The notes under the pieces were generated by a model, which was not told the origin of the DNA, searched no databases, and saw nothing but the letters and a program-made list of their open reading frames with translations. A program made the translations under genes and the position numbers. Of a DNA stretch of 64,000 nucleotides, positions 33,745-43,800 are shown one piece after another (the stretch's first letter is position 1; every line of letters starts with the position of its first letter). The DNA comes from JAXLRU01 sp046330935 (GTDB lineage: Bacteria > Actinomycetota > Actinomycetes > Actinomycetales > Kineosporiaceae): assembly GCA_046330935.1 (NCBI GenBank), contig JAXLRU010000003.1, positions 372,001 to 436,000 on the forward strand, in the 5' to 3' direction.

Positions 33745-34334
33745 AGGTGGGGCAGCTCAGCCCAGGGCATCCGCGCCCGGCGGCGGTAGGACCGCCCGAA
33801 CAGGAGGGCGACGAGCAGCACCCATCCGACGGCGCCGGCGAGGACCAGCCAGGCGGACAGCCCGCTGTCGGCGCCGCCGCCGACGATCAGACCCGCGGGG
33901 ACGGCCGCCGCAGCGCCCCACGCGCGCAGGGCCTGAAACCCTCGCCACGTCCGGGGACGGGCCTTGAACTGGCGGTGGTACTCGGCCTCGCCCAGTGCCA
34001 GCCACACGGCTCGGGCACGGTCGACCATCGCCGGGTCGTCGGCGACGCCGGACGTCGCCACCCAGGTCTCCCACCGGCTCGACGACGTCCCGGGCGGCAG
34101 CCCTTCGAGCTGCTCGACGCGAGCGACGTCGCCGCCGTGCCGTTCCGCGCAGGCCGTCACCGCCTCGCGCAGGCGCGCGTAAAGGTCGGCGACGACGTCG
34201 TCGGGCTCCCCGTTGAAGCGGGGGCCCTCTCGCCCACCCGGGCGGGCGACCGCGAGCGCCCCCGAGATCAGCGACACCGCGCTCACCGGGACCTCCCACG
34301 GGTACCGGGGTTCCAGCGGCGTCCAGCGGCTCAT
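33741..34334 (-). CDS. Hypothetical protein with two C-terminal TM segments (197 aa)
   Basis: Starts ATG 34334. A soluble helical first 120 residues (DVVADLYARLREAVTACAERHGGDVARVEQLEGLPPG) are followed by WGAAAAVPAGLIVGG and SAWLVLAGAVGWVLLVALLFG, a membrane hairpin, then a basic tail. Not recognised. It is cotranscribed with the HEAT-like gene and divergent from the HNH nuclease, with only 46 bases between starts. Confidence 0.7.
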   Translation of the reverse strand: MSRWTPLEPRYPWEVPVSAVSLISGALAVARPGGREGPRFNGEPDDVVADLYARLREAVTACAERHGGDVARVEQLEGLPPGTSSSRWETWVATSGVADDPAMVDRARAVWLALGEAEYHRQFKARPRTWRGFQALRAWGAAAAVPAGLIVGGGADSGLSAWLVLAGAVGWVLLVALLFGRSYRRRARMPWAELPHL

Positions 34335-34380
34335 GGGTACCCCTCTTCCAACGAGCCGACACTGTCAGGACAATCGTCTC

Positions 34381-35322
34381 GTGCGGGCGTACATCGGGGT
34401 GACTGACGGCAGGTGGTACCGCTACCTGCTGCGACGGCGTCCGTCCGAGGTGAACTTCTGGCAGCCCTCAGGGGGTCGGCGCTTCCGAGCCATCGAGCCC
34501 GGGGCTCCGTTCCTCTTCAAGACGAGCTACCGCGATCCGCTGCCGCACCGCATCGTCGGTTGCGGCTTCCTCAGCGGATGGGCGTCCCTGCCTCTCAGCC
34601 GTGCCTGGGAGTTTTTCGGTGAGGAGAACGGCTGCGAGAGTGAGGCAGAACTCAAGCGCAGCATCAGCGCCTACCGGCGGCGCCAGTCCCCGGACGACGA
34701 GGATCCCGAGATCGGCTGCATCATGCTCAGGGATGTCACGTTCCTCACTGAGGAGCAAACGTTTCCTGCGCCCGATGACTGGTCACGGAACATCGTCCAG
34801 GGAAAGACGTACGACGTGAGTCGAGGCAGCGTCCTCGAAAACGACCTCGTGCGGCTACTCGGTGCCTCTGCTGAGCAGCCCTCTGCCATGGAGCCCGGGG
34901 GCGTGGACGGCGATGTCTTCGGTGATCCCCGGTTGCAGCAGGTGAGGCTGGGGCAGCGCGCGTTCAAAGCGCTGGTTCAGGAAGCGTACGGTCGGCGATG
35001 CGCGATCACGGGCGATCGGGTGGTCCCGGTCCTGGAGGCTGCGCACATTCGACCCGTTGCCGCCTCGGGCGAGAACCGGATCGACAACGGGCTGCTGCTT
35101 CGCTCTGACGTGCACACGCTCTTCGATCGCGGCTATCTGGGTATTCATCCCCGGCGCAGGACCTTGATGGTGAGCCCACGGCTGCGGGCCACGTGGGGCA
35201 ACGGTGACGAGTTCTATGCGCGGGAACGCGCCGCCGTTCCGGTCCGGTCTCCCATCAGCAGGGCCAACGAACCCCGAGTCGAGGCGTTGGAGTGGCACGC
35301 AGATACGGTGTTCAAGGCCTGA
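34381..35322 (+). CDS. HNH endonuclease with N-terminal EVE/PUA-like domain (putative type IV restriction enzyme)
   Basis: A 313-residue protein. The N-terminal half looks like an EVE/PUA-type reader: RAYIGVTDGRWYRYLLRRRPSEVNFWQPSGG, FLFKTSYRDPLPHRIVGCGFLSGWASLPLSRAWEFFG and a IGCIMLRDVTFL strand. From about residue 195 an HNH nuclease follows: RLGQRAFKALVQEAYGRRCAITGDRVVPVLEAAHIRPVAASGENRIDNGLLLRSDVHTLFDRGYL, with the H of AAHI, N of DNGL and H of DVHTLFD. EVE-HNH proteins in the literature cut DNA carrying modified cytosine, so it is a candidate modification-dependent enzyme. GTG start at 34381. Its stop overlaps the next ATG. Confidence 0.85.
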   Translation: MRAYIGVTDGRWYRYLLRRRPSEVNFWQPSGGRRFRAIEPGAPFLFKTSYRDPLPHRIVGCGFLSGWASLPLSRAWEFFGEENGCESEAELKRSISAYRRRQSPDDEDPEIGCIMLRDVTFLTEEQTFPAPDDWSRNIVQGKTYDVSRGSVLENDLVRLLGASAEQPSAMEPGGVDGDVFGDPRLQQVRLGQRAFKALVQEAYGRRCAITGDRVVPVLEAAHIRPVAASGENRIDNGLLLRSDVHTLFDRGYLGIHPRRRTLMVSPRLRATWGNGDEFYARERAAVPVRSPISRANEPRVEALEWHADTVFKA

Positions 35323-35660
35323 TGACCCGCTCTGAGTCCGTGGCGTCCCAGAACGGGGAGCAAGATCCCGTCGCCCTGGCGTCCCTCGTCTCCGCTCACC
35401 TGGACACCCTGTGCGCGGGCGTTCAGTTGCACCCGTTCGTCGATCTGCCGCTCGTCGAGGTGTTGCGTGAGCGCATCGGGACGATTTTGAGTCGCTGGGA
35501 CGAGTGGGACGACGTCCAGCGTGCCGCCGTTCGCGACGTCGTCGAGTACGTGGTCGACAGCGACGACGAGGAACACGACTTGCGCAGCCCTATCGGCCTG
35601 GTCGACGACGAGGAGCGCCTCGCCGAGCTTGAGCGCTTCTTGGGCCTACGCCACGGGTAG
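35322..35660 (+). CDS. Hypothetical protein (112 aa) coupled to the HNH nuclease
   Basis: ATG 35322 overlaps the HNH stop (TGATG). The protein is acidic and helical: ALASLVSAHLDTLCAGVQLHPFVDLPLVEVLRERIGTILSRWDEWDDVQRAAVRDVVEYVVDSDDEEHDL. Not recognised. The start overlap suggests a partner or inhibitor of the nuclease. Its stop abuts that of the convergent UvrD gene (35661). Confidence 0.7.
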   Translation: MTRSESVASQNGEQDPVALASLVSAHLDTLCAGVQLHPFVDLPLVEVLRERIGTILSRWDEWDDVQRAAVRDVVEYVVDSDDEEHDLRSPIGLVDDEERLAELERFLGLRHG

Positions 35661-37814
35661 TCACCGGCCGACGAGGAAGGGGCTTGGCGCCCCCGTCCAT
35701 GTGATCACCAGCTCGTCGCGCGCGCGAGTACAGGCCACGTACAGCAGGAACCGCTCCCGGGCGAGGGCGTCGGCGTGCTCGTCCTCGTCCAGGTCCCGCA
35801 GGGCGGACGGCTCCGGCACGACCGAGGCACCGACGACCGCGACGACGCAACGCGAGAACTCGGCACCCTTGGCCCGGTGCATCGTCATCACCAGCACGGT
35901 CTCTGCCCCAGCGGTGTCGTTGGCGCCGGTCACCAGACGCGCCGGGATCCCCTCGCGGCGGAGCAGGTCCGCCAGGGCGCTGGCATCGCGTGCTCTGCGG
36001 GTCAGGACGCCGATCTCTCCCGGAGCATGGGCGCCCGCTTCAAGCCAGGCGCCGACCTGGGCGACGACATGCGCCCATTCGGCGTCGCGTCGGTCGAAGC
36101 TGCGCGTGACGGGTGGGAATCCGGTGCGCAGGCTGACGTATCCCGTCACAGGGTCGTCTTCGCCGTCGAGGTCGGTGACGGCGAGGCCACCGAGCACTCG
36201 AAGGGAGAACCCGAGGATCCGTTCGGTGGTGCGGTAGTTGAGGGTGAGCCGGCGCGACCGGCCGCGGGTCTCGATGCCCAGCCGGCTCAGCACGACCTTA
36301 CGGCCGTAGATCCGCTGGTGACTGTCCTCGCAGATGAAGATGTCGTCCGGCCCGGGGGGCACCAGGGCGCGCAGCAGTCGCCAATGGGCTGCGTGGAGGT
36401 CCTGGCCCTCATCGACCACGGCGTGCCGGTATCCGGCGAAGTTCCCGGGGTCGGCGGAGACGAGGTCCGCTGCGGTGGCCGCGAGGTCGGCGAAGGTCGT
36501 CGCCCCCCGCTCGCGCAGGAGGGCGCGGTAGGTCTCGATCACCCTCCACACCGCCGCCCGCTGGGCCCGGTTGAGCCGCCGCGACCGACCGCGCCGGGCG
36601 ACCTTGAGGTAGGCCGCCTCGTCGGCCACCCCCTGCGCGAGTACGACGTCCACGTACTCGTCGTTCAGAAACGTGGGGGTGAGATCGGGAACGTCGACCC
36701 GCGCACTGTCGAGGGCTTCTGCCCAGAGGGCGGCGATGTCACGATCACCGAGGAATGCCCGAGCTGCACCTCCGCCCTTGACGACGACGGCACGTGCCAG
36801 CTGATCGACGCCGAGGACGTGCACGCGCTCGGCCACCGCCCCGGCCAACCGGTACAGGTCAGCCTTGAGCTGGGCGGCGAGTGTCCGGTTGTAGGTGACG
36901 AGAAGCACGTCACCGTGGACGGCGCTGCGTCGGGCGAGGTGCGCTGCGCGGTGAAGAGCGACCACGGTCTTGCCGGTGCCGGGGCCTCCCGTGATGCGCG
37001 CGGGACCGTTGTACCTGTCGCGGTAGGCGTGGGCCCGCTGGCGTGGGTGCAGGTACACCCGCCAGGCGGCGAACTCCCCGTTGATCATGGCCTGAAGGTC
37101 GTCGTCGGCGAGAGTCGCGAACTCCATCTGCGACGACGGCCGGGCCAGGGCGTCGCGCAGCGTCTCGGGGGCGTCGACGTGCTCGGCGGCGACAGGAGTG
37201 ATGGCGTAGTCGTTGCGGACGTCGTCCAGACTGCGACCGGTCGCCAAGTCGAGAAGGGCAGCGGACTGCCACGCAGGCAGGTCGCCGAGCAGCGCCAGCA
37301 GGGCCGCCTCGTCGTGCACCTGCACCGCTGCTACGGCGGTGGGGGCGTCGATGCCGAGTGAGATCAGTTCGGCGACCTCGAAGGGCAGGCATTGCTGGGC
37401 CGCATGCGCCTCTTCGCGTGCACCCTCTCCTGCACCCGACGTCAGCCCAGGAGAAGGGACTCGTTGCGGGGAGGCGGCGTCCTGTGTGATCAGCTCGACC
37501 GCGCCACTGCCCGCGTTGACCTGCATCACCACAGACGAGGCGAAGTCGTAGGCGTCGTCGTGGTTGAGGATCGTGGCGAGCACGTAGTCGGGTCCGCGTC
37601 CGTCGCCGACGACGAACAGCACGGCACGGTACTGGTCGTTGACCCGGGCTGTCCGCACCCGACGGTCGGCTGGTGATGCGGGCAGCTTGAGATCGAGGCC
37701 AGTGCCGTCGGGTTCTGCGCTGAGCTTGGTGACGAAGTCCCAGGCCTTCGCCTTGACGCCGCGGTCCAGGCGCTCCAGGTTGCGGGCGAAGTCACGGTGG
37801 AAGACGACGCTCAT
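35661..37814 (-). CDS. RelE-like domain fused to UvrD/Rep-family helicase
   Basis: A 717-residue protein. Residues 1-92 resemble a RelE/ParE-type toxin fold: MSVVFHRDFARNLERLDRGVKAKAWDFVTKL, RVRTARVNDQYRAVLFV and LATILNHDDAYDFA. A helical linker follows, then a superfamily 1 helicase: Walker A GGPGTGKT (276-283), LLVTYNRTLAAQL, HAVVDEGQDLHAAHW (Walker B, 466-472), LTLNYRTTERIL, VLVMTMHRAKGAEF and LLYVACTRARDELVI. The order is that of UvrD-like helicases without the N-terminal extra domains of UvrD. Its ATG overlaps the stop of the giant helicase by 4 bases, so the two are translated together. A helicase with a toxin-like head points to defence; the head's activity is not tested. Confidence 0.88.
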   Translation of the reverse strand: MSVVFHRDFARNLERLDRGVKAKAWDFVTKLSAEPDGTGLDLKLPASPADRRVRTARVNDQYRAVLFVVGDGRGPDYVLATILNHDDAYDFASSVVMQVNAGSGAVELITQDAASPQRVPSPGLTSGAGEGAREEAHAAQQCLPFEVAELISLGIDAPTAVAAVQVHDEAALLALLGDLPAWQSAALLDLATGRSLDDVRNDYAITPVAAEHVDAPETLRDALARPSSQMEFATLADDDLQAMINGEFAAWRVYLHPRQRAHAYRDRYNGPARITGGPGTGKTVVALHRAAHLARRSAVHGDVLLVTYNRTLAAQLKADLYRLAGAVAERVHVLGVDQLARAVVVKGGGAARAFLGDRDIAALWAEALDSARVDVPDLTPTFLNDEYVDVVLAQGVADEAAYLKVARRGRSRRLNRAQRAAVWRVIETYRALLRERGATTFADLAATAADLVSADPGNFAGYRHAVVDEGQDLHAAHWRLLRALVPPGPDDIFICEDSHQRIYGRKVVLSRLGIETRGRSRRLTLNYRTTERILGFSLRVLGGLAVTDLDGEDDPVTGYVSLRTGFPPVTRSFDRRDAEWAHVVAQVGAWLEAGAHAPGEIGVLTRRARDASALADLLRREGIPARLVTGANDTAGAETVLVMTMHRAKGAEFSRCVVAVVGASVVPEPSALRDLDEDEHADALARERFLLYVACTRARDELVITWTGAPSPFLVGR

Positions 37815-40800
37815 CCGGCAGCGACCTCCGTCACGAGATGGTGGGTGGCCAAGAGTTCCTCGGCGGCGGCGTCGGTGGCGAGCGCCGTCGCCCAGCCGTT
37901 GGCCTCAGCCCAGGCCTGCACGTCGTCGTCAGGTTCCAACAGGAGAGCCACCTTCAGCCGGGGCCAGGCGACCTCGACCGGGACCCCCTCGTCGGTCTCG
38001 TACCCGACGTCGGCTCCGTCGACGGCTGCGCGGGTGAGACGGCGCAGGAGAGGGCGCGCGCCGGGGTCGACCTGGGCGAGGAACGTCGTCAGCCACGCCT
38101 CCAACGCGGTGTCCTCGGCGGGCTCCGCGCTAGCTGTCGGGGCGAAGACGTCGTCGTCCACGGAGGTGACGGTCACCCACTCCAGCGACGCGACGTCGGT
38201 CACACCGAGCTGCAGGAGGTTGCCCAGCGCCAACCATTCCCGCCAGGCCCGCAGCTGAGTAGGGCTGCCCACGACGTCGTCCCGGTCGTCGAGCGCCACG
38301 ACGACGTCGGCTCCGGCGATCGTCCCCGCGCGCGGCATGAGCACGAGGCCGACACCCGCGGGCGAACGCCTCCGCGCCGCCTTGCGTGCACCCTCTCCCA
38401 GCAAGGGCTCCCCGGTGCCGGGCGAGGGTGCCTGCTCGCCGACGTCGAACCGCGCGAGGTCGGCGGCGATGTCCGCCACCCGCGACGGTGCCACGGTGGT
38501 CTCCCAGCCCATCCTGTCCACGATGGCGAGCCCGTACGCGCGGGCGGGCACGTTCCACGCGGTGATGTCGGGGCGCTGGAGGAGCCTGACGAGCACCGTC
38601 AGCGGATCCCCGGTCAATGCGGGAGCCGGTACCCCGCCGGGCTGCGCGTGGGCGGTCAGGCGCTCGACGAGATGGAGGTAGGCCGACGCCTGGGCTTGAG
38701 TGACGGCGGGCAACGGACCCACCTTGACCGTGTGCGGCGTCGCCGTGACTTCCCAGGACTCCTGCCCCGCGAGGAAGGTGTCGACGTCCTCGTGGGTCAG
38801 CGACCACACCAGCCAGCCCCGATCGCGCAGCAGAGCCCGCTTGCGAGCGTCGTCCGCGAGCCGATTGTGCGCGGGGTGGGCGTGGTAGGCGGCGCCGTCG
38901 GTGAAGACGGCGACCCTCAGCGGGGTCTCGGGGGCGGTGAGCGTGAAGTCGGGGCGGACACCGCCGAGGTCGACCTGCGGCGCGAGCGTCCACCGCAGGT
39001 CCTGACCGGTGGACGGGTCGCCGAGCCGGAAGGTCCACGCGTCGCCGCCCGCTTGCGCGGTGACGGCGACGGCCGCGTTGCGGGTGCGCAGCCACGCCTG
39101 CAGGGCCTGCCGGAATCGTATCTCCAAGGGCGATTCGTGGGCGCCCACCTCGAGCTCGTCCAGCGTGGCCAGATCCTCGACGTCCCAGTGGCCGAGGATC
39201 TCGCGCAGCAGGTCGGCGGCGCGGTCGCGGCGGACGACGTCGGCGAGGTGAGGTGGGACGAAGCCCAACAGGCAGCGGTGGCAGGCGGCGAGCCCCTCCT
39301 GAGCGCAGGGGCACTCTTCCAGGACCTGGAGGGTGACCTTGAGCAGGTGCTGCAACCGCATCGGGTCGCTGAGCTCGCCCAGGTACCCCGTCCCGCCGGG
39401 GACGAGGTCGTGGAGCACCATCACGGGCTGGGGGTTGCCGGCTCGGCCGGCCACGCCGATCAGGATGTCGAGGTGATCGGGGTCACCCCCGAGGGCGTCG
39501 CGGAGCCCACGCAGGAGGGCTGCGCGGAACGACTCCAGCAGGACGGCGTCGCGCATCACGACGGGTGGGACGAGCATCCGAACGGTCTGGGTCCGCAGCT
39601 GGTGCATGAGCGCCACGTCGACCCAGCCGTCAGGGTCGGGGGTGTGCCGCTGGCTGCACCAGCCACGGTGCCGGGCGTCGGTGGTGGTACGGCGGCCACC
39701 GCCGAGCGTGCGTTGCGCGGCGGGGACGACGCCGCAGTGCCGGCAGGTGAGGAACAGGGGTGCGGCGACATCGACGCCGAACACGGTCCGGCTGCGCCCG
39801 CCCGCGTGCTCGGGGCCGATGTTGTACCAAGTGATGTCGGCCTCGCGGCTGAACTCGATGCCGAACGGAAACTCCCGCAGCCGCCAGGCGGCGGCGACCG
39901 AGTCGGGGACCGGAACGATTCCGGCGGCGACCAGGAACCGGATCCGCTCGCGGTCGTCGCTGCGGTCCCCCGCCCTCGCGGTGTCGCGTGACTCGTAAGC
40001 GGAGGCGCCGCGGAACAGAACCGCGTCCAGCACCTGCCCGGTGTCTGCGGCGCGAGCGTCCCCGCACCGCGGGCACGCCTCGGGTCCCCTGTCGGGGCCC
40101 GACCACGAGCAGGTGGGGCACAAACGCCGACGCTGAATTCCGCTGCGCGCATCGCCGCCGTGCCCGGACAGGGTGACCGCGTCGATGTGCAGAGCGCTGC
40201 CGCGGACGTAGAAGACGGCACCGGGGGCCAGCTCGGTGAGCGCGACACGGCTGCCGCGGGCGTACTGCGACTCCGTGGTCTCGGCACGCCCGGTGTCTTC
40301 GTCGCGCCACCAGAGGGCGACGTCGAGGGTGGTGCGGTCGTCGAGCAGCGCGTAGTTCGGCAGCACGCCAAGGGCTTCGAGACCGGAGATCCAGTACTGA
40401 TGGTCGCGATCGCGCACCGTCGCCCGAGCGCGGTTCAGCTCGCCGCGCACCTGGCGCCGGTCGCGTTTGGTGTCGTCGTCGACGTGGTCGCCGAGGGCGT
40501 CCAGCCGGGTCAATTCCTCGGCGAGGGCACGGCCCCGCCGGATCCGCTCCTCGCGCTCGGCCCGCCACCGGGCCGCTGCGTCGACGACGACGCGCTCGAG
40601 GCCCGACGGCGCGGCGTTGGAGGGCGTGGCCCAGGCCTTCAGCTGGGCTCGGGCCGCGTCCCCGAGTGACGTCCCGAAGAGTGCGAGGAAGGAGTCGAGG
40701 CGTTGCGCACCGTTGAGGCGGACGTCGTCGAGGAGGCCGGCCAGCCAGGAGCCGGCGCCCGTCCCGGCTCGCATGAGCTCGCGCATGGTCGTCGGCGGCG

Positions 40801-43800
40801 ATTCACCGCGTGCGGCGGCACAGTCGATCAGGTAGGCGAGGTACTGCCGGTGGAGGATCTCGGCGGCGTCGAGGTGACACGCGGGCGGGACGACATGTCC
40901 GGCGACGAGGCTCAACGGGTCTGCCAGGCGGCGGAGTTCGAGAGGCCGGCCGGGGAGGACGGCGATCACGAGGGCCTGGCCGCTGCGACGGCCGGCGCGG
41001 CCGACCCGCTGCAGGTAGGCGGCGGCCGACCGGGGCAGGGACGTCAGGGTGACGACGGACAGGTCGCCGATGTCGATGCCGAGTTCGAGGGTGGGGGTGC
41101 AGGCCAGGACGTTCGGGGCGTCGGGTGTGCGCGGGTCCTTGAACGACGCCTCAATCTGCGCGCGGACGTCGCCGTCGAGCAGACCCGTGTGTTCGCGCGC
41201 GACGATGCGGCGAACGCTGCCCTCGCGGTACAGCCGCCGGTAGTAGTCGGGGTCGACCTTCTCCTGCCCGTAGCGGCCGGGGCAGCGATCACGCAGGCAG
41301 GGGCCGTCTTTGAGCGCCTCGTGGATGTCGCCGATGCCGGGCCGTCGGTCGGAGCAGACCGAGCAGCGCAGCATCGCCGTCCCACCCTTGAGGGCTTCGT
41401 CCTTGACCGGGGCCAGCTCGATCCCCGCTGGGGGGATGACCCAGGCCGTGGACCCGGAAGAGGTGACGACCTTGCGCAGGACCGACCGCTGCGTGAGCAC
41501 GTCGAACAGGCAGCGCAGGAGGTCGGGGGCGTCGAGGGCGGGGACGTGGAGGCAGCGCTGCGTCCACTGGGCGTACCACCCGCGCGGGCTGGTGATCAGG
41601 GAGAACGCCTCGGGGCGCGCGGCGGGGGCGGCGGTGACGGGGTAGGACGGAGCGGGACGGCCGCGGGGGAACGCGGGCATGCCATCCTCCCGAGGACGGC
41701 CGCCCCAGATCGACCAACGGTTGCCGTCCTCGTCGAGATAGCGGTCGAACCAGCGGTGCTCGATGGCACCGGAGGTGCGCATGCGCTCCAGCACTCCCCA
41801 GAGCCACGTCCACCACGGCCCGTCGGAGCCGTCCGCCGCGCCCGCGGCGGGAGCGGAGTCGCCGAGGGCCTCCTGGCGTCGGGGGAGCGCGTCGACGGCG
41901 CGGCGCAGGTCGCGCATGAGGGCGCGACGCTGTCCGAGCGTGACGATCGCGGCGATGGTGCCCGTCAGCTCCAGGGAACGGCCCGTGCGGGAGTTGAGGC
42001 CGAACTCGGTGACGGCGCCGAACGACAGGCGTTGCCGAACGAGGGCGCGGACGTCGGGTCCGGGGTCTCGGCGGTGCCAGAACGGTCGGAAGCCGTCGTG
42101 TTCGTGCAGGTCGGGGGGCAGGAGGGCGTAGCGGTCGGCGAGCGGCCGACGGTCGGCACTGTCGAGCTGCCGTGGGGCGACCCCGTCGAGGGAGACGCCG
42201 GCGTCGATGGCGGCGGCGAGGGTGGCGCGTTGGTTGAGGGCGTAGGAGCGGTCCTCGACGAACGCGGCCCGGTGGGCAGCGTCCTGGACGCTGTCGGTGA
42301 AGACGAGGGTCTTCTTGTGCTCGTCGGGCAGGTCGGCGCTGCCGAAGAGGTGGCCGAGGACGACGGAGACGAGGGTGGCGACTCGGGACCCCATGAACCG
42401 GATGCCGTCGGTGAGGCCGCAGGCGGGGCACGTCTGGTTGCGGGCATCGTCTCGGGACGGTGGGGGTAGGACGGGGACGGCGTCATCGTCGCCCGTGGGG
42501 TCGGCGACCACTTCGCGGCGCGACGGCGAGAGCCACAGGACGAGCGGTCCGTCGGCGGCGGGTGCCGTCCGGCTCTTGGCGCGGTCCTCGCGGGTGGGGT
42601 CGTCCTGCTCGCTCTCGATGGGCGCGGACGCCTCGCCGGGGGCGTGGATCAGGGTGACCTGGCGCCCGGGGTCGACGACCGCGTCCCTCCAGATCCGCGC
42701 TGGAGTGACGTCGAGCACGGTGCCGGCAGGTGGGCGGGTCGCGGCCCAGCCGGAGCGGCCGCAGTGGCGGCAGTAGACGGCGGGCAGGTCGACGAGGGGG
42801 CCGTCGACGGGGTGGTCGCTGTCCCACCGCATAGCGGGTGCGGCGCTGACCCGGCGCAGCAGGCGGCGCACCTCGCGGATCCACTGCTGGACCTCGACCT
42901 GGAGGAACGGGGTTCCCTCGGGGGTCCGGGCCGCCGAGACGAGCGCGAGGTAGCCGCTGACGACGGCGCGGGCGGTTCTCCGCACCTGAGGGTCGGCCAG
43001 GTTCCATTGGGGGAGGGCGATGGCCAGAACGTCGTCGAGAGGCCGGGGCTGGGCCTGTTCGGTCAGTCGCGCGGTCAGCGGGTGCCGGGCGAGCAGCACA
43101 CCGAGGGTGATCGGGTCGGGGCGCGGGGGCGGATCCGTGTCGAGGACGCTGGTGATGTTGCCGAGGAAGAGGGCCGCGGCGAGGTCGACGAGGGTTTCGT
43201 GCCGGGGGTAGGTGCCGAGCCGATGCAGGGCCGCGTAGGCGGCGTCGAAGGCGGGCACGGTGGGGCGGTGTTCCTCGAGCGCGGTGCCCAACGACGCGGT
43301 GGCGGCCCACTCGGTCGCATCGAGCCGGTCTTCGCCGATCACGGCGTCGGCGTCGAACTGCTCGCCGAACACCTGGCAGGCGAAGGTGAGGACGCGGTCG
43401 AGCGCGTCGTCTCCGCCCAGGGTCGCCGAGGTGGCAACGGGCGTAGCGCGGCCGAGCGGGCGTTCACCGTCGGCGAGGCCGACGCGGGCCCCCAGGCGGC
43501 GCATCAGCATCGCGACATCGGTGCCCTGCGCGCCGTCGTAGGTGTGGAACTCGTCGAGGACGACGTACTGCAACGAGTCGGCGGCGCCCGCCCAGAGGGG
43601 GTTGTCGTCACTGCGTAGCAGCAAGTAGTCGAGCATCTTGTAGTTGGTGAGCAGGATGTCGGGCGGGTCGGCGCGCAGCGCGTGGCGATCGCCGATGAGG
43701 GCGTCCTCCGTCATGGTCGGTGAGCCGCCGTCGTCGCCGGTGTAGAGGCCGGCGGTGATGCCGCGCAAGGCCGGTTCGTCGTGAATGAGCCGGGCCAGGC

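Noticed and set aside
37838..39991. 717-residue plus-strand frame opposite the giant helicase
   Set aside because: Antisense to conserved helicase motifs; no motif of its own.
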